Of a DNA stretch of 64,000 nt, positions 9,067-18,008 are shown in pieces. Made by a program: the position numbers and the translations under genes. Location of the stretch: contig SFEL01000011.1 of the NCBI GenBank assembly GCA_004557245.1, forward strand, positions 27,043-91,042, in the 5' to 3' direction. The notes beneath the pieces are model-generated. The model saw only the letters and a program-made list of their open reading frames with translations, ran no database searches and had not been told where the DNA came from. This DNA is from Clostridiales bacterium (GTDB taxonomy: Bacteria; Bacillota; Clostridia; Christensenellales; CAG-138). Every line of letters begins with the position of its first letter. Within the stretch, counting starts at the first letter, position 1.

Positions 9067-11010
9067 ATGAAAAAAACACTTGCACTGATCCTTACGTTTA
9101 TAATGGTGCTGGCGCTCGTGCCGACCGTGGCGCTGGCAGAGGAACTGAATATCCAAAAGGTTGAGATCGTTGACACCATAAAGAATGACGGGCGCCTTAG
9201 CCTGAAAGTGACAGGTGGTGCTGATGATGACATAACGAACCAGTTACCCGGATCTGGCTATACGATAACGTGGAAAAGGGGCGAAAGTGAAGTCAAGCGC
9301 GTAAAGGTCACCGGAAACGAATACAACATGGCGGATAATGGGGCGTGGGTCAATGTGGCTTATGACCAGGGCGCACAGAAAACCTATACCGTCACTGTAA
9401 GCAAGGGTGAAACCGAAATAAAGTCCGCTTCTATGAAGGTCGATTGGAATGACAAGCTGAAGAACGGCAGCTTTGAAGATCCTACTGTTGCAGACGTCAG
9501 CGATGGTTCACACGTCACGGTGTGTTTGGCAAACGACGGAACTCCGGCAATACAGTATATAAAGCAGGAAGCAGTTCCGGGCTGGAAAACCACCGTAAAG
9601 ACATATACGGGGGAACCGACCAGCCACGACAAAGCTCATTGGATCGAGATCGGAAATGTTGAAAAGCAGTATAACAACGGAACCCCAAACCCATATAAAT
9701 GCGATAAAGCTAAGAAAGGTGATCAGGTGGCGGAGCTTAACGCTATTGCTCCCGGCGCGCTTTATCAGGATGTTTTGACCGTTCCTACCGCTACGATGAA
9801 GTGGCGGGTCAGCCACAGGGGACGTCTCGGTTATGATACTATGGCGTTGGTCATCGCGCCCCTTTCGGAAGTTGAAAACTTGACGGAACAAGACGCGCTC
9901 AGAGATTATATCGATGGCAAGCTTATTAATGGCGCTGCAGAATATAACGGCGATGGTGTTTTCATAAAGACATTCAAGAGTGACAACACAGAGTGGGGCA
10001 CTTATACCGGCTCATACATAGTTCCCCCCGATCAGTTCGCTACCCGCTACTTCTTTGTGGCGATGGAAACCAATGGAGGTAATCTCAGTTGCGGCAATCT
10101 GCTTGACGATCTGGATTTTGAGACTACTACTCCTCGGCCCGACGATGGTGAGGGTCGGCTGATAATAGAGAAGAAGATAGTTGGGCTAAGCCAGGAAGGT
10201 GCCAAGACGCTGATTGATAAAGATTTTATAACCTATCAGGTTGGAAATGCAGAGTCGCAGCCAGCTAAGCTTAACAATTTGACCGCCGATCAAAACGGCG
10301 GCTTTACCGCCACGTTCACGACTGGCATAACAGTTCCTGCAAACGGCGAGGTTACTGTTACAGTAGCGGAAGATGAAAAAAAAGCGGCGGTCGATGGCTA
10401 TAAGCTCACTGTTAGCGATGACAACCAACAGACCGTGACCATCAAGGAAAGAGAAACGCAGGTCGTCAGCTTTACCAACACCTATGAATCAACTCAGCCG
10501 CCACTCGACACCGGCACCCTCACCGTAACAAAGACCGTGACCGGCAACGAAGGCGATAAAAACAAGGATTTCACCTTTACCGTAACGCTGAAGAGGCCGG
10601 AGATTACCGTAGATGCCTTGGCTACACCGATTATCAACGCAACTCCTGGTACGTCCGCCGCGCCTACCCCCGTCACCGAAACATATGACGGCGTAACCTT
10701 CATCAACGGAGTAGCGACCTTCACCCTCAAGCACAACGAGAGCAAGACGATAAAAGGTATTCCGGCAGACATGACCTACACCGTGACCGAGAGCGACAAC
10801 GCCGGATATACCGTGACTATGAGCGGCAATACCGGCACCATTAAGGCCGGAGAGACCTCAACCGCAGCCTTTAATAACTACAAGGCGGGCGACAGCGGTC
10901 ACAGTTACTACTACCCCACCGCCACCCCCGTTCCCGTGATAGTCATACCCCCCAAGACCGGCGATATGACGGTTTGGCAGAGCATACTGCACTTCTTAGG
11001 GATAAGGTAA
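9067..11010 (+). CDS. Large secreted surface protein with isopeptide-type beta domains and a PPKTGD tail
   Basis: 647 residues. A Sec signal peptide (1-24, ending VALA) leads a beta-rich N-terminal region of about 90 residues. Next comes a jelly-roll, carbohydrate-binding-like domain at roughly 135-350 that starts NGSFEDP and contains HRGRLGYDTM. Two pilin-like beta domains follow, near 360-475 and 480-615. Each runs from a strand such as LIIEKKIVG or LTVTKTVTGN to a final VSFTNTYE or AAFNNYK, as in DUF7601/Spy0128-like isopeptide domains. The C terminus is a Tyr/Pro-rich stretch and PPKTGDM, then only about 14 residues. That is too short for a canonical sortase signal. It is probably adhesive; the anchoring mode is unclear. 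Confidence 0.75.
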   Translation: MKKTLALILTFIMVLALVPTVALAEELNIQKVEIVDTIKNDGRLSLKVTGGADDDITNQLPGSGYTITWKRGESEVKRVKVTGNEYNMADNGAWVNVAYDQGAQKTYTVTVSKGETEIKSASMKVDWNDKLKNGSFEDPTVADVSDGSHVTVCLANDGTPAIQYIKQEAVPGWKTTVKTYTGEPTSHDKAHWIEIGNVEKQYNNGTPNPYKCDKAKKGDQVAELNAIAPGALYQDVLTVPTATMKWRVSHRGRLGYDTMALVIAPLSEVENLTEQDALRDYIDGKLINGAAEYNGDGVFIKTFKSDNTEWGTYTGSYIVPPDQFATRYFFVAMETNGGNLSCGNLLDDLDFETTTPRPDDGEGRLIIEKKIVGLSQEGAKTLIDKDFITYQVGNAESQPAKLNNLTADQNGGFTATFTTGITVPANGEVTVTVAEDEKKAAVDGYKLTVSDDNQQTVTIKERETQVVSFTNTYESTQPPLDTGTLTVTKTVTGNEGDKNKDFTFTVTLKRPEITVDALATPIINATPGTSAAPTPVTETYDGVTFINGVATFTLKHNESKTIKGIPADMTYTVTESDNAGYTVTMSGNTGTIKAGETSTAAFNNYKAGDSGHSYYYPTATPVPVIVIPPKTGDMTVWQSILHFLGIR

Positions 11011-11030
11011 GCAAATAGCGGAATGAATAA

Positions 11031-11060
11031 GCCCCCGGCTGCGGCCGGGGGCGATTTTTT
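11031..11060. terminator. Terminator between the surface-protein gene and the convergent ABC operon
   Basis: GCCCCCGGC and a GGCCGGGGGC arm form a strong stem with a 3-4 nt loop, followed by GATTTTTTG. Confidence 0.85.
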
Positions 11061-11069
11061 GTATCGGGC

Positions 11070-11855
11070 TTATATCAGGAGCATCCTGTCGTTATTCAGC
11101 GCCTTGCCGGATATTTCCTTGAAGCGCAGCAGCAAATCGGCCATTTCGAGAGCTTCCCGCTCTACTCCGGATACGTCCATTACCACGCGGCCGGCGTCCA
11201 TCATTATGGTGCGGCTGCCCAGCTCCAGGGCGGACTGCATGTTGTGTGTCACCATAAGGCAGGTCAGGCCGTTTTCCGCCACTATCGAGGTGGTGAGAGA
11301 AAGTATCTTTTCCGCCGCGCCGGGGTCCAGCGCCGCCGTGTGCTCATCCAGCAGCAGCAGCATTGGCGGGTTTATGGTGGCCATCATAAGTGTGAGCGCC
11401 TGCCGCTGGCCGCCGGAGAGCAGCCCCACCGGCTGCTGCATCCTGTTTTCAAGGCCCATGTTCAGCATGGCTACCCTGTCCCGGAGGGTCGCCCTGTCGG
11501 CCTTGGAAAGGTGGCTGAGCCAACCGCCCTTGCCGGAGGCCAGAGCCAGATTTTCCTCAATGGTCATCCCGGGTGCGGTACCGCGCATGGGATCCTGAAA
11601 CAGCCTGCCTATATGCTTTGCCCTGATGTGCTCAGGCATGAGGGTGATGTCACAGCCTGCCATGGTTATGGTGCCGCTATCGGCTATGAAGCTGCCGGCA
11701 ATGGCGTTGAGCAGGGTGGATTTGCCCGCGCCGTTGGCGCCTATTATAGTAATGAAATCGCCCTTTTCCACATTGAGGTAGAGGTCGTTGAGCACCAGCT
11801 TCTCGTTTGGCGTGCCCGGGTTGAAGGACTTTGAAATGTGGGAAATGTTAAGCAT
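11070..11855 (-). CDS. trpZ: ABC transporter ATPase (TrpXYZ-type aromatic amino acid importer)
   Basis: Energises import together with the two upstream genes. The 261-residue ATPase has Walker A GANGAGKST (39-47), signature LSGGQRQ, Walker B LLLLDEHTAALD and a following H-loop TH. Its start overlaps the permease stop by one base (TGATG), implying translational coupling. The order binding lipoprotein - permease - ATPase and the tryptophan T-box upstream match the TrpXYZ systems predicted in Firmicutes. It is clearly paralogous to the ATPase at 37517-38311; both share KSFNPGT/KTFNPGT near residue 10. Confidence 0.85.
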   Translation of the reverse strand: MLNISHISKSFNPGTPNEKLVLNDLYLNVEKGDFITIIGANGAGKSTLLNAIAGSFIADSGTITMAGCDITLMPEHIRAKHIGRLFQDPMRGTAPGMTIEENLALASGKGGWLSHLSKADRATLRDRVAMLNMGLENRMQQPVGLLSGGQRQALTLMMATINPPMLLLLDEHTAALDPGAAEKILSLTTSIVAENGLTCLMVTHNMQSALELGSRTIMMDAGRVVMDVSGVEREALEMADLLLRFKEISGKALNNDRMLLI

Positions 11856-12787
11856 CAGGCAGCCCTCCTTCCGTTGCGCTGGGCAAGCTTGCGCTTATAC
11901 AGCGGAAGCTGCTCCTTGAGGTAGGGTATGGATATTGCCGCCACGACTATGACTGAGGATACCAGCTTCAGCATGAAGGCGGGCATATTGAAGCGCAATG
12001 CAACGGTGTAAACCAGTCTGAACACGAAGGCGCCTATAACCATACCGAATATGCGGAGCGGCATCTTGCGCCTGCCCATGAAAACATTGCCTATGAGCAG
12101 TGAAGCGAGGGCTATAGTTACCATGCCGGAGCCTATGTCGATGTTTACCGACTTCTGAGACTGAGCCAACAGACAGCCGGACAGCGCCGTAAAGCTGTTT
12201 GCCACGCAAAGCCCGACTATCGTGGTAAAGGCGGGGTTGATGGAGGATGAGCGCACCATGTCCGGGTTGTTGCCTGTGGCTCGTATGGCGAGGCCAAGAC
12301 GGGTACGGAGGAACAGGCCGAGAATAACGGCTATTGCAAGCACCGCGATGACTATAACGAACAGCTTGTACTGGCTGCCCAGAATTCCGCCGCTCAGCAT
12401 ATCCTTAGCTCTTGTGAACACCGTCTCCGTCTTGTTCATGTTCAGTATAGAGGAGCCCCCCATAACGCCTATATTGACGGAATACAGCGCGGTGTTGACG
12501 ATTATGCCGGAAAGAAGGCTGTTCACGCCCATTTTAGTCTGCAAAATGGCCGTAATGAAGCCTGATGCCACGCCGGAGAGCATGGCGGCGGGAACAGAAA
12601 GGTAGGGGTGCCCGGATATGGCGACAGCCGCGCCTACCACTGCGCCCAGCGTGAAGCAGCCGTCCGTGGAAAGGTCGCAGACGTTGAGCATGGAGTAGCT
12701 TAGGAACAGCGCCAGTACCGTAAGTGAGGATATGAGCCCCAGTTCAAGGGCGGTCTGTACAAGGCCAAGGGCCGAACTCAGTGACAT
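11855..12787 (-). CDS. trpY: ABC transporter permease (TrpXYZ-type)
   Basis: A 310-residue integral membrane protein with about eight to nine hydrophobic segments, of the branched-chain amino acid/ribose-type permease fold (BPD_transp_2-like). Typical stretches are DLSTDGCFTLGA near residue 40, IRATGNNPDMVRSSSIN near 190 and LSGCLLAQSQ in the second half. It would form the membrane channel of the importer, with the lipoprotein upstream capturing substrate. It is paralogous to 36542-37498, where the same landmarks read DLTVDGSFATGG and IRATGSNPNMSRAQGIN. Start ATG 12787; the end overlaps the ATPase start. Confidence 0.85.
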   Translation of the reverse strand: MSLSSALGLVQTALELGLISSLTVLALFLSYSMLNVCDLSTDGCFTLGAVVGAAVAISGHPYLSVPAAMLSGVASGFITAILQTKMGVNSLLSGIIVNTALYSVNIGVMGGSSILNMNKTETVFTRAKDMLSGGILGSQYKLFVIVIAVLAIAVILGLFLRTRLGLAIRATGNNPDMVRSSSINPAFTTIVGLCVANSFTALSGCLLAQSQKSVNIDIGSGMVTIALASLLIGNVFMGRRKMPLRIFGMVIGAFVFRLVYTVALRFNMPAFMLKLVSSVIVVAAISIPYLKEQLPLYKRKLAQRNGRRAA

Positions 12788-12826
12788 TGCAATAAGCCTT
12801 TCTTACTATTCTATATATATATATTA

Positions 12827-13867
12827 TCAGTTGAGCTCGTCGAAGCTTTCGGCGGTAACTATGCTCTGAACCTTGGTGCAGAAGGGAGCGAAGGCCTTTT
12901 CAATATCGTCGAACTTGTAGCCAAGCTTTTCGCAGGTTTCGGTATTTACGGTAGCGCAGCCGTTGTCAAAGGTGCGAACGGGAAGCTCGGCGGGGTTTTT
13001 GCCTTCCAGAGCTACTTCGGCTATCATGTTGGCGGTTTCGACGCCCAGGTTGGCGTAGTCCACGCCGTAGCCGAGGAATGCGCCGTTGAGGGCGAAGGAG
13101 TCTGCACCGGTGTAGTGGGGTATGCCGGCCTCGGCCAGCAGCTCGTAGATGCTGAGTTCAGCTTTCATTATGGTGTTGTCGGTAGGGGTAAATACCGCGT
13201 CAACGCCGTCGGCTATCAGGGATTGTACAGCCAGCACAACCTCATCAACTGTGGTGCCGGTGTAATCGGCGTATGCTACTCCGCGGGCATCCAGATCGGC
13301 CTTGGCGGCGGCGATGGGGGTTGCGGAGGAATCCTGACCTATGTCGTACAGCAGACCTACCTTAGCGGTATCCTGCTTTGCAGCGAACATCAGGTTTATT
13401 ACAGCAGCGGTGTCAAGGTAGTCGGAGGTTCCTGTAACGTTGCTGCCGGGAGCCTCGAGAGATTCCACGATGCCGGTAGATACGGGGTCGGATACGGCGG
13501 CGAATACTACGGGTATCTGGTTATCCTCGGTGGCAGCCTGCATGGCCATGGCAACCGGGGTGGCAACGCCTACCATTATATCAACGCCGTCGGCGATGAA
13601 GTTGGATATTATCTGGTTCATAAGGTTGGCATCAGCGTTGCAGTTGTCGTAGGATACGTTGAAGGTGACGCCCTTTTCTTCGCCTATCTCCTTGAGGCGG
13701 GACTGTATATTGTCCACGATCTGGTTAAGAGAAGCGTCGTCAACGTAGTTGCAGATACCGACCTTTATTTCCTTGCCGGCTTCTGTCCCGGAGGGAGCCT
13801 TGCCGCAGGCGGTGAGGCAGCTGAGTGCGATAAGTACGGTGAGTGCCAGTGCGATGATCTTTTTCAT
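12827..13867 (-). CDS. trpX: Tryptophan-regulated ABC importer binding lipoprotein (TrpX-type)
   Basis: Substrate-binding lipoprotein of the ABC_sub_bind (DUF534-like) family. Start ATG 13867 with GAAAGGAAGG upstream. The signal ends LTAC with the lipid-modified Cys21. The mature part carries GICNYVDDASLNQI near 41, VGVATPVAMAMQAAT, PVVFAAVSDPVSTGIV and VFTPTDNT, the landmarks of this family. The gene lies directly behind a complete T-box leader whose specifier reads UGG, so tryptophan is the most likely substrate and is certainly the regulatory signal if the T-box works. 346 residues, normal length. Confidence 0.88.
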   Translation of the reverse strand: MKKIIALALTVLIALSCLTACGKAPSGTEAGKEIKVGICNYVDDASLNQIVDNIQSRLKEIGEEKGVTFNVSYDNCNADANLMNQIISNFIADGVDIMVGVATPVAMAMQAATEDNQIPVVFAAVSDPVSTGIVESLEAPGSNVTGTSDYLDTAAVINLMFAAKQDTAKVGLLYDIGQDSSATPIAAAKADLDARGVAYADYTGTTVDEVVLAVQSLIADGVDAVFTPTDNTIMKAELSIYELLAEAGIPHYTGADSFALNGAFLGYGVDYANLGVETANMIAEVALEGKNPAELPVRTFDNGCATVNTETCEKLGYKFDDIEKAFAPFCTKVQSIVTAESFDELN

Positions 13868-13915
13868 TTTGTTTTCCTTCCTTTCATAAGCTTGAAGCTT
13901 TAAGATTTTTAAAAT

Positions 13916-14196
13916 AAAAACTCCCGTCACAGCAATTAAACACTGCTGGGACAGGAGTGATATTCCTGCGGTGCCACCCGGCTTGACGCGAACTGCGCCC
14001 ACTTTGCGCGTACTATATAATACGCTGGCCTTTGGTTACGGAGAGCCTTGCTCCGTCTCACATACTCCAGGGCTTATGCCCTGTTTCCGGTCGCCCTCAG
14101 AAGTCCATTCGATCCTGTCTTATTCTGCCGCGATCGCACCTCCCGCGGTTCTCTGAAAGAACAGCTTCAGAATCTACTTACTCTTCTTCAACGGTT
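13916..14196 (-). promoter_or_regulatory. T-box riboswitch, tryptophan (UGG) specifier
   Basis: Read on the minus strand. Stem I starts near 14190 and carries the AGTAAGTAG and AGAGAACC elements. The specifier region reads GAA-TGG-A-CTTCTGAG, so UGG (14107-14105) is flanked by the usual GAA before and A after. The conserved T-box sequence GGGTGGCACCGC is at 13979-13968. It is followed by a terminator with arms at 13957-13944 and 13934-13921, then GTTTTTATTTT. Uncharged tRNA-Trp should stabilise the antiterminator and switch on the importer downstream. Confidence 0.93.
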
Positions 14197-14202
14197 TTTT
14201 GC

Positions 14203-14231
14203 ATTGTAGCACCAAGAAAGGCGGCTGTCAA
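14203..14231 (-). promoter_or_regulatory. Promoter of the T-box operon
   Basis: TTGACA (14231-14226), 17 bp, TACAAT (14208-14203) on the minus strand. It predicts a transcript start near 14196, just before stem I of the T-box. Confidence 0.85.
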
Positions 14232-14329
14232 GAATTTTATCAAAATTTGTTTTCAAAACAGCCATAGAATATAAGGCGCAATAATGGTATGATATAGCAT
14301 ATGAAATATATGAGAGGGCGGTTACGCAT

Positions 14330-14695
14330 ATGCGCTTTGTAGGCAATGCATTATGGTTTATATTTGCAGGGCTCTGGCTTGGTCTGGGCTGGGCGCTGGC
14401 AGGGCTGCTCTGGTGCATAACCATAATAGGCATACCCTGGGGCGTACAGTGCTTCAAGTTTGCCAAGCTTCTGTTCCGCCCCTTCGGTAAGGACGTGCGG
14501 TTTGGGGGCGGCCTCGGCTCGCTTATACTCAATATAATATGGCTTTGCGTAAGCGGCCTGCCCCTCTGCGTTGAGGCGGTGCTCATAGGCTGCATACTAT
14601 GCATCACCATAGTTGGCATACCTTTCGGCAAGCAGTGCTTCAAGTACGCCAAGCTAGCCTTAATGCCATTTGGTGCGGATATAGTAAAGACCTGA
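14330..14695 (+). CDS. YccF-family inner membrane protein
   Basis: A 121-residue protein made of two homologous halves. The first has CITIIGIPWGVQCFKFAKLLFRPFG around residues 28-55 and the second CITIVGIPFGKQCFKYAKLALMPFG around residues 92-116, each preceded by a hydrophobic helix. This internal duplication is the hallmark of YccF/DUF307 proteins, which sit in the cytoplasmic membrane; their function is not established. Start ATG 14330, preceded by GAGAGGGCGG. The lipid kinase gene follows after about 27 bp, so the two may be co-transcribed. Confidence 0.85.
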   Translation: MRFVGNALWFIFAGLWLGLGWALAGLLWCITIIGIPWGVQCFKFAKLLFRPFGKDVRFGGGLGSLILNIIWLCVSGLPLCVEAVLIGCILCITIVGIPFGKQCFKYAKLALMPFGADIVKT

Positions 14696-14722
14696 TACGG
14701 TATTCAAGGATAATTGCTGATC

Positions 14723-15640
14723 ATGGACAGTACAGACAACACGCTTTTGCTGATCCTCAACCCCGAGGCGGGGCTGAGGTACGCGAGGAAGTTCCTTCCC
14801 GAGATAATAGCGCTGTTTACCGATTACGGCTATCAGTGCCTAGTATTCGTTACCGAAAAGCGGGGGGACGCGACTGAATTCGTTAAAAAATACGGTGGAA
14901 GGGTCAAGTGCATAGTGAGCATAGGCGGCGACGGCACCTTCAACGAGACCGTCACCGGCGTCATGCAGGCGGGCCTCAATATACCGGTGGGCTACATACC
15001 GGCAGGCAGCACAAACGACTTTGCCAACAGTCTGCACCTTCCTTCGGATATTATGAATGCGGCGAAGAATATAATGGAGGGAGAGCCTGTATCCATAGAC
15101 GTCGGCAGGTTCCAGCAGAGATATTTTGCCTACGTGGCTTCTTTCGGCGCGTTTACACGGGCATCCTACGAGACGCCGCAAAACGTGAAGAACGCCCTGG
15201 GGCATCTCGCTTATATACTGGAGGGCATGAAGAGCCTCGCCAGTATCCGCCCGGAGCACGTGAAGCTGATAGCTGACGGCAGGACGTATGAGAGCGAACT
15301 GCTCTTTGGAGCCGTGAGCAACTCCACCTCCCTTGGGGGCGTGCTGACGCTGGATCCCGACGTGGTGGATATGAACGACGGCAAGTTTGAGATAATGCTT
15401 GTGCATATGCCAAATTCCGCCATAGAGCTCAACGAGATACTTACCGCCATAGCCAGCAAGCAGTATGAGTGCAGCATGATAGATTTCATACGCACAGACA
15501 GGGCGGAGATATTCGCCAGTCCGGATATGGACTGGTCGCTGGACGGCGAGCACCAGAAGGGCAGCGAGCACATAGTCATAGAAAACATACACGACGCATT
15601 GAGGATACTGACCAAAGAGACCATTGGCGGCGAAAAGTAA
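14723..15640 (+). CDS. Diacylglycerol kinase family lipid kinase
   Basis: A soluble lipid or sphingoid kinase of the DagK/YegS/YtlR fold. The N-terminal ATP-binding domain contains ILNPEAG near residue 10, the signature SIGGDGTFNE near residue 70 and the glycine-rich IPAGSTNDFA near residue 95. The C-terminal beta domain ends in DWSLDGEH, the usual metal/lipid-site segment. Start chosen at ATG 14723 (AAGGA 12 bases upstream) rather than the in-frame TTG 14714, which would leave only three bases to that AAGGA. 305 residues. The substrate is unknown; phosphatidate recycling is the default for the family. Confidence 0.85.
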   Translation: MDSTDNTLLLILNPEAGLRYARKFLPEIIALFTDYGYQCLVFVTEKRGDATEFVKKYGGRVKCIVSIGGDGTFNETVTGVMQAGLNIPVGYIPAGSTNDFANSLHLPSDIMNAAKNIMEGEPVSIDVGRFQQRYFAYVASFGAFTRASYETPQNVKNALGHLAYILEGMKSLASIRPEHVKLIADGRTYESELLFGAVSNSTSLGGVLTLDPDVVDMNDGKFEIMLVHMPNSAIELNEILTAIASKQYECSMIDFIRTDRAEIFASPDMDWSLDGEHQKGSEHIVIENIHDALRILTKETIGGEK

Positions 15641-15654
15641 ATACCCACACAGCC

Positions 15655-15678
15655 AAAACACCCGTCAGGGTGTTTTTT
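15655..15678. terminator. Bidirectional terminator
   Basis: AACACCC and GGGTGTT arms with a short loop, preceded by an A-run and followed by TTTTTT. Serves the convergent lipid kinase and dipeptidase genes. Confidence 0.85.
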
Positions 15679-15691
15679 GCATATTCTGAAT

Positions 15692-16645
15692 TTACTTCAG
15701 CAGCTTATCCATCAGGCTGAATATGTTCTTGTAGGCCACTTTTTCTATATCTTCCTGTGAGTAACCCAGTTTTTCAAGCTCGTCTATGAAGCTCTGGCAT
15801 TCGGAGTGGTTGTGTATGCCGGGGGTGTCGTCGTCAAAGCCGCCGCCAAGATTAAGATAGCCGCAGAAGTCGAATCCGCAGCATACATGGTCTATGCCCA
15901 CAAGGTTGGCTATGTAGTCCGCATGCCTGGCGAGCAGAGCTACAGAAGGCTCCTTTTCGTCTATGAAGGAGCCGCATATGTTCATGCCTACCACGCCGCC
16001 GCGCTCAGCTAAAGCTTTTAGCTGGCCGTCCTTCAGATTGCGCCTTGAGGGGCATAGGGAGTATGCGTTGGAATGCGAGGCAATGAAGGGCCTTTCCGTG
16101 GCGTCGACTATGTCCCAGAAGGTCTTTTCGCTGGCATGGGAAACGTCGACTATCATGCCCAGACTTTCCATCTCCCGTACAGCGGCGCGGCCAAGCCCGG
16201 TAAGGCCATCCCCCGGGCCTTCATGCAGAGCGCCCGCCGCGAAGGCATTGTCTCCGTTCCAGGTGAGCATACCGTGGCGAAAGCCCAGATGGTACATCAT
16301 ATGTATATAGTCCATATCTCCCTTGAAACCGTCAAAGCCCTCGATGCCCAGCATCACGGCGGTTTTGCCGGAGGCCGCTATATCCCGTATCTCCCGGGTG
16401 TTTTTGGCGATACCGAGGCTATCTGAGCACTTGTCAAACTCCGCAAAGGAGGCGGCGAGCGTTTCAAACATCGTCTTTTGAGGGTCTCCCAGATCCGGGT
16501 CTATCCAGAGGGCATATATGAGGCCGAGCACCTCGCCCTTTTTATAGAGAGGCAGGTGATAGCGCCTTAGTATATCGGATTCGCCGGCAAATTTCTTGTT
16601 GCGGATATCCGCCATGGCGTCGGAGTGGCAATCGAACAGCTTCAT
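15692..16645 (-). CDS. Membrane dipeptidase family (peptidase M19) enzyme
   Basis: A zinc-dependent dipeptidase of the renal dipeptidase family. It starts at ATG 16645 with AAGGAAGG upstream; an in-frame TTG three codons earlier is less likely. Metal-site segments are visible: DCHSDAM at residues 4-10, GIEGFDG near 100, DVSHASEKTFWDI near 175 and ASHSNAYSLCPSRRN near 195. The later GIDHVCCGFDFCGY segment is typical as well. 317 residues with no signal peptide, so it is probably cytoplasmic despite the family name. It lies 19 bp downstream of the MATE gene on the same strand, so the two may be expressed together. Confidence 0.88.
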   Translation of the reverse strand: MKLFDCHSDAMADIRNKKFAGESDILRRYHLPLYKKGEVLGLIYALWIDPDLGDPQKTMFETLAASFAEFDKCSDSLGIAKNTREIRDIAASGKTAVMLGIEGFDGFKGDMDYIHMMYHLGFRHGMLTWNGDNAFAAGALHEGPGDGLTGLGRAAVREMESLGMIVDVSHASEKTFWDIVDATERPFIASHSNAYSLCPSRRNLKDGQLKALAERGGVVGMNICGSFIDEKEPSVALLARHADYIANLVGIDHVCCGFDFCGYLNLGGGFDDDTPGIHNHSECQSFIDELEKLGYSQEDIEKVAYKNIFSLMDKLLK

Positions 16646-16664
16646 AAAATGCAACCTTCCTTTA

Positions 16665-18008
16665 TCATTTAATGTGGTACAGCCACTTTACCCTGCGGTA
16701 ATAGAAGAAGAACGCTATGTCCGTCACTATCCAGGATATGGGATACGCGAGGCATACGTTGAGCATGGTTGGGTGGGCGTTGTACACGGTGACTATCCAT
16801 ACTATCCTCAGCAGGCACACTCCAACACCTATTATTATTACTGGGACTATTGCGTCGCCTATGCCGCGAAGAACTCCTGAAATTATTTCTATGTACGTCC
16901 AGGTGAAGTACAGAGGCACCATGTAGAGCATCATCTGCCAGGTCTGGGTGAGAACCTCTGCATCGTCGGTGAATACCGGCAGCACGAACCTGCCGAGGCC
17001 TAAAAGGGCGGCGCTGAACAGCAGCGTTACGCCCATGAACATCTTCAGGCTGAGCTTTTCGCAGCTGTGCACACGATCCATATGTCCCGCTCCGTAGTTC
17101 TGTGCGGCGAAGTTCATTACAGCTATGCCGGCAGCATTGCTGCATGCCCAATAAAATCCGTCCAGCTTGCCTGTGAGGGACCATGCGGCTACAGTAGCGG
17201 TGCCCAGAAGGTTCACGGCCACCTGGATTATCATGTTGGAAATGGCATACATTGAGGACTGGAGCCCTGCGGGTATGCCTATGCGCAGCATACGGCCCAG
17301 AAGATAACGGTCGATGCATATGCCCTTTATGGTTATGCGGTATGCTTCACTGCTTCGCATTAGCTTAACGGTAGCCAGCGCTGCGCTCATTATCTGGGAG
17401 GCGATTGTGGCTATGGCCGCGCCGGCTACCCCCATCTTGAGGACTGCTACCAGCAGCAGGTCGAGGAATATGTTGATCATGCAGCAGATGAAGAGGTATA
17501 TGAAGGGGCTCTTTGAATCGCCTACTGCGCGGAGCACACCCGCCTCTATATTATACAGCAGCTGGGCGGTAACGCCGAGAAAAACTATGCGAAGGTATGT
17601 TGTGGCTTCAGGTATGGTATTTTCCGGAGACTGCAATATGCGCAGAAAAAACGGCGTGAAGACAAGTCCGAATATAGTCAGCGCTATGCCGGATATTATA
17701 CAGAAAGCTACCGCGGTGCCCGTGGCTTTGTGTATGGACTCATCATCCTTTGCGCCGAAAAGCTGCGCTATGACTACGGCAGAGCCGCCGGAGAGCGCCA
17801 CAAAGAAGCCTATGAGCAGGTTGGTTATATGGGCGGCGCTTCCGCCTACAGCGGCCAGTGCAACCGTGCCTGCGAATTTGCCTACGACTATGGCATCGGC
17901 AGCATTATAAAGCTGTTGAAACAGGGTTCCCGCGGCGATGGGCAGAAAATAAATTATAAGCTTTTTGCCGATACTTCCTTCGGTAAGGTCATTTTTAACG
18001 TTATTCAT
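16665..18008 (-). CDS. MATE-family multidrug/metabolite efflux transporter
   Basis: A 447-residue protein with about twelve hydrophobic segments and two MATE repeats. Landmarks are the N-terminal LFQQLYNAADAIVVGKFAG near 30, GGSAAHITNLLIGFF, and in the second half GIPAGLQSSMYAISNMIIQ with NFAAQNYGAG. Such proteins export cationic drugs or metabolites by proton or sodium antiport. The start is ATG 18008 (MNNVKNDLTEGSIGKK), the usual family N terminus, with GAGG upstream; the reading frame extends further but lacks support. The substrate cannot be inferred. Confidence 0.9.
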   Translation of the reverse strand: MNNVKNDLTEGSIGKKLIIYFLPIAAGTLFQQLYNAADAIVVGKFAGTVALAAVGGSAAHITNLLIGFFVALSGGSAVVIAQLFGAKDDESIHKATGTAVAFCIISGIALTIFGLVFTPFFLRILQSPENTIPEATTYLRIVFLGVTAQLLYNIEAGVLRAVGDSKSPFIYLFICCMINIFLDLLLVAVLKMGVAGAAIATIASQIMSAALATVKLMRSSEAYRITIKGICIDRYLLGRMLRIGIPAGLQSSMYAISNMIIQVAVNLLGTATVAAWSLTGKLDGFYWACSNAAGIAVMNFAAQNYGAGHMDRVHSCEKLSLKMFMGVTLLFSAALLGLGRFVLPVFTDDAEVLTQTWQMMLYMVPLYFTWTYIEIISGVLRGIGDAIVPVIIIGVGVCLLRIVWIVTVYNAHPTMLNVCLAYPISWIVTDIAFFFYYRRVKWLYHIK

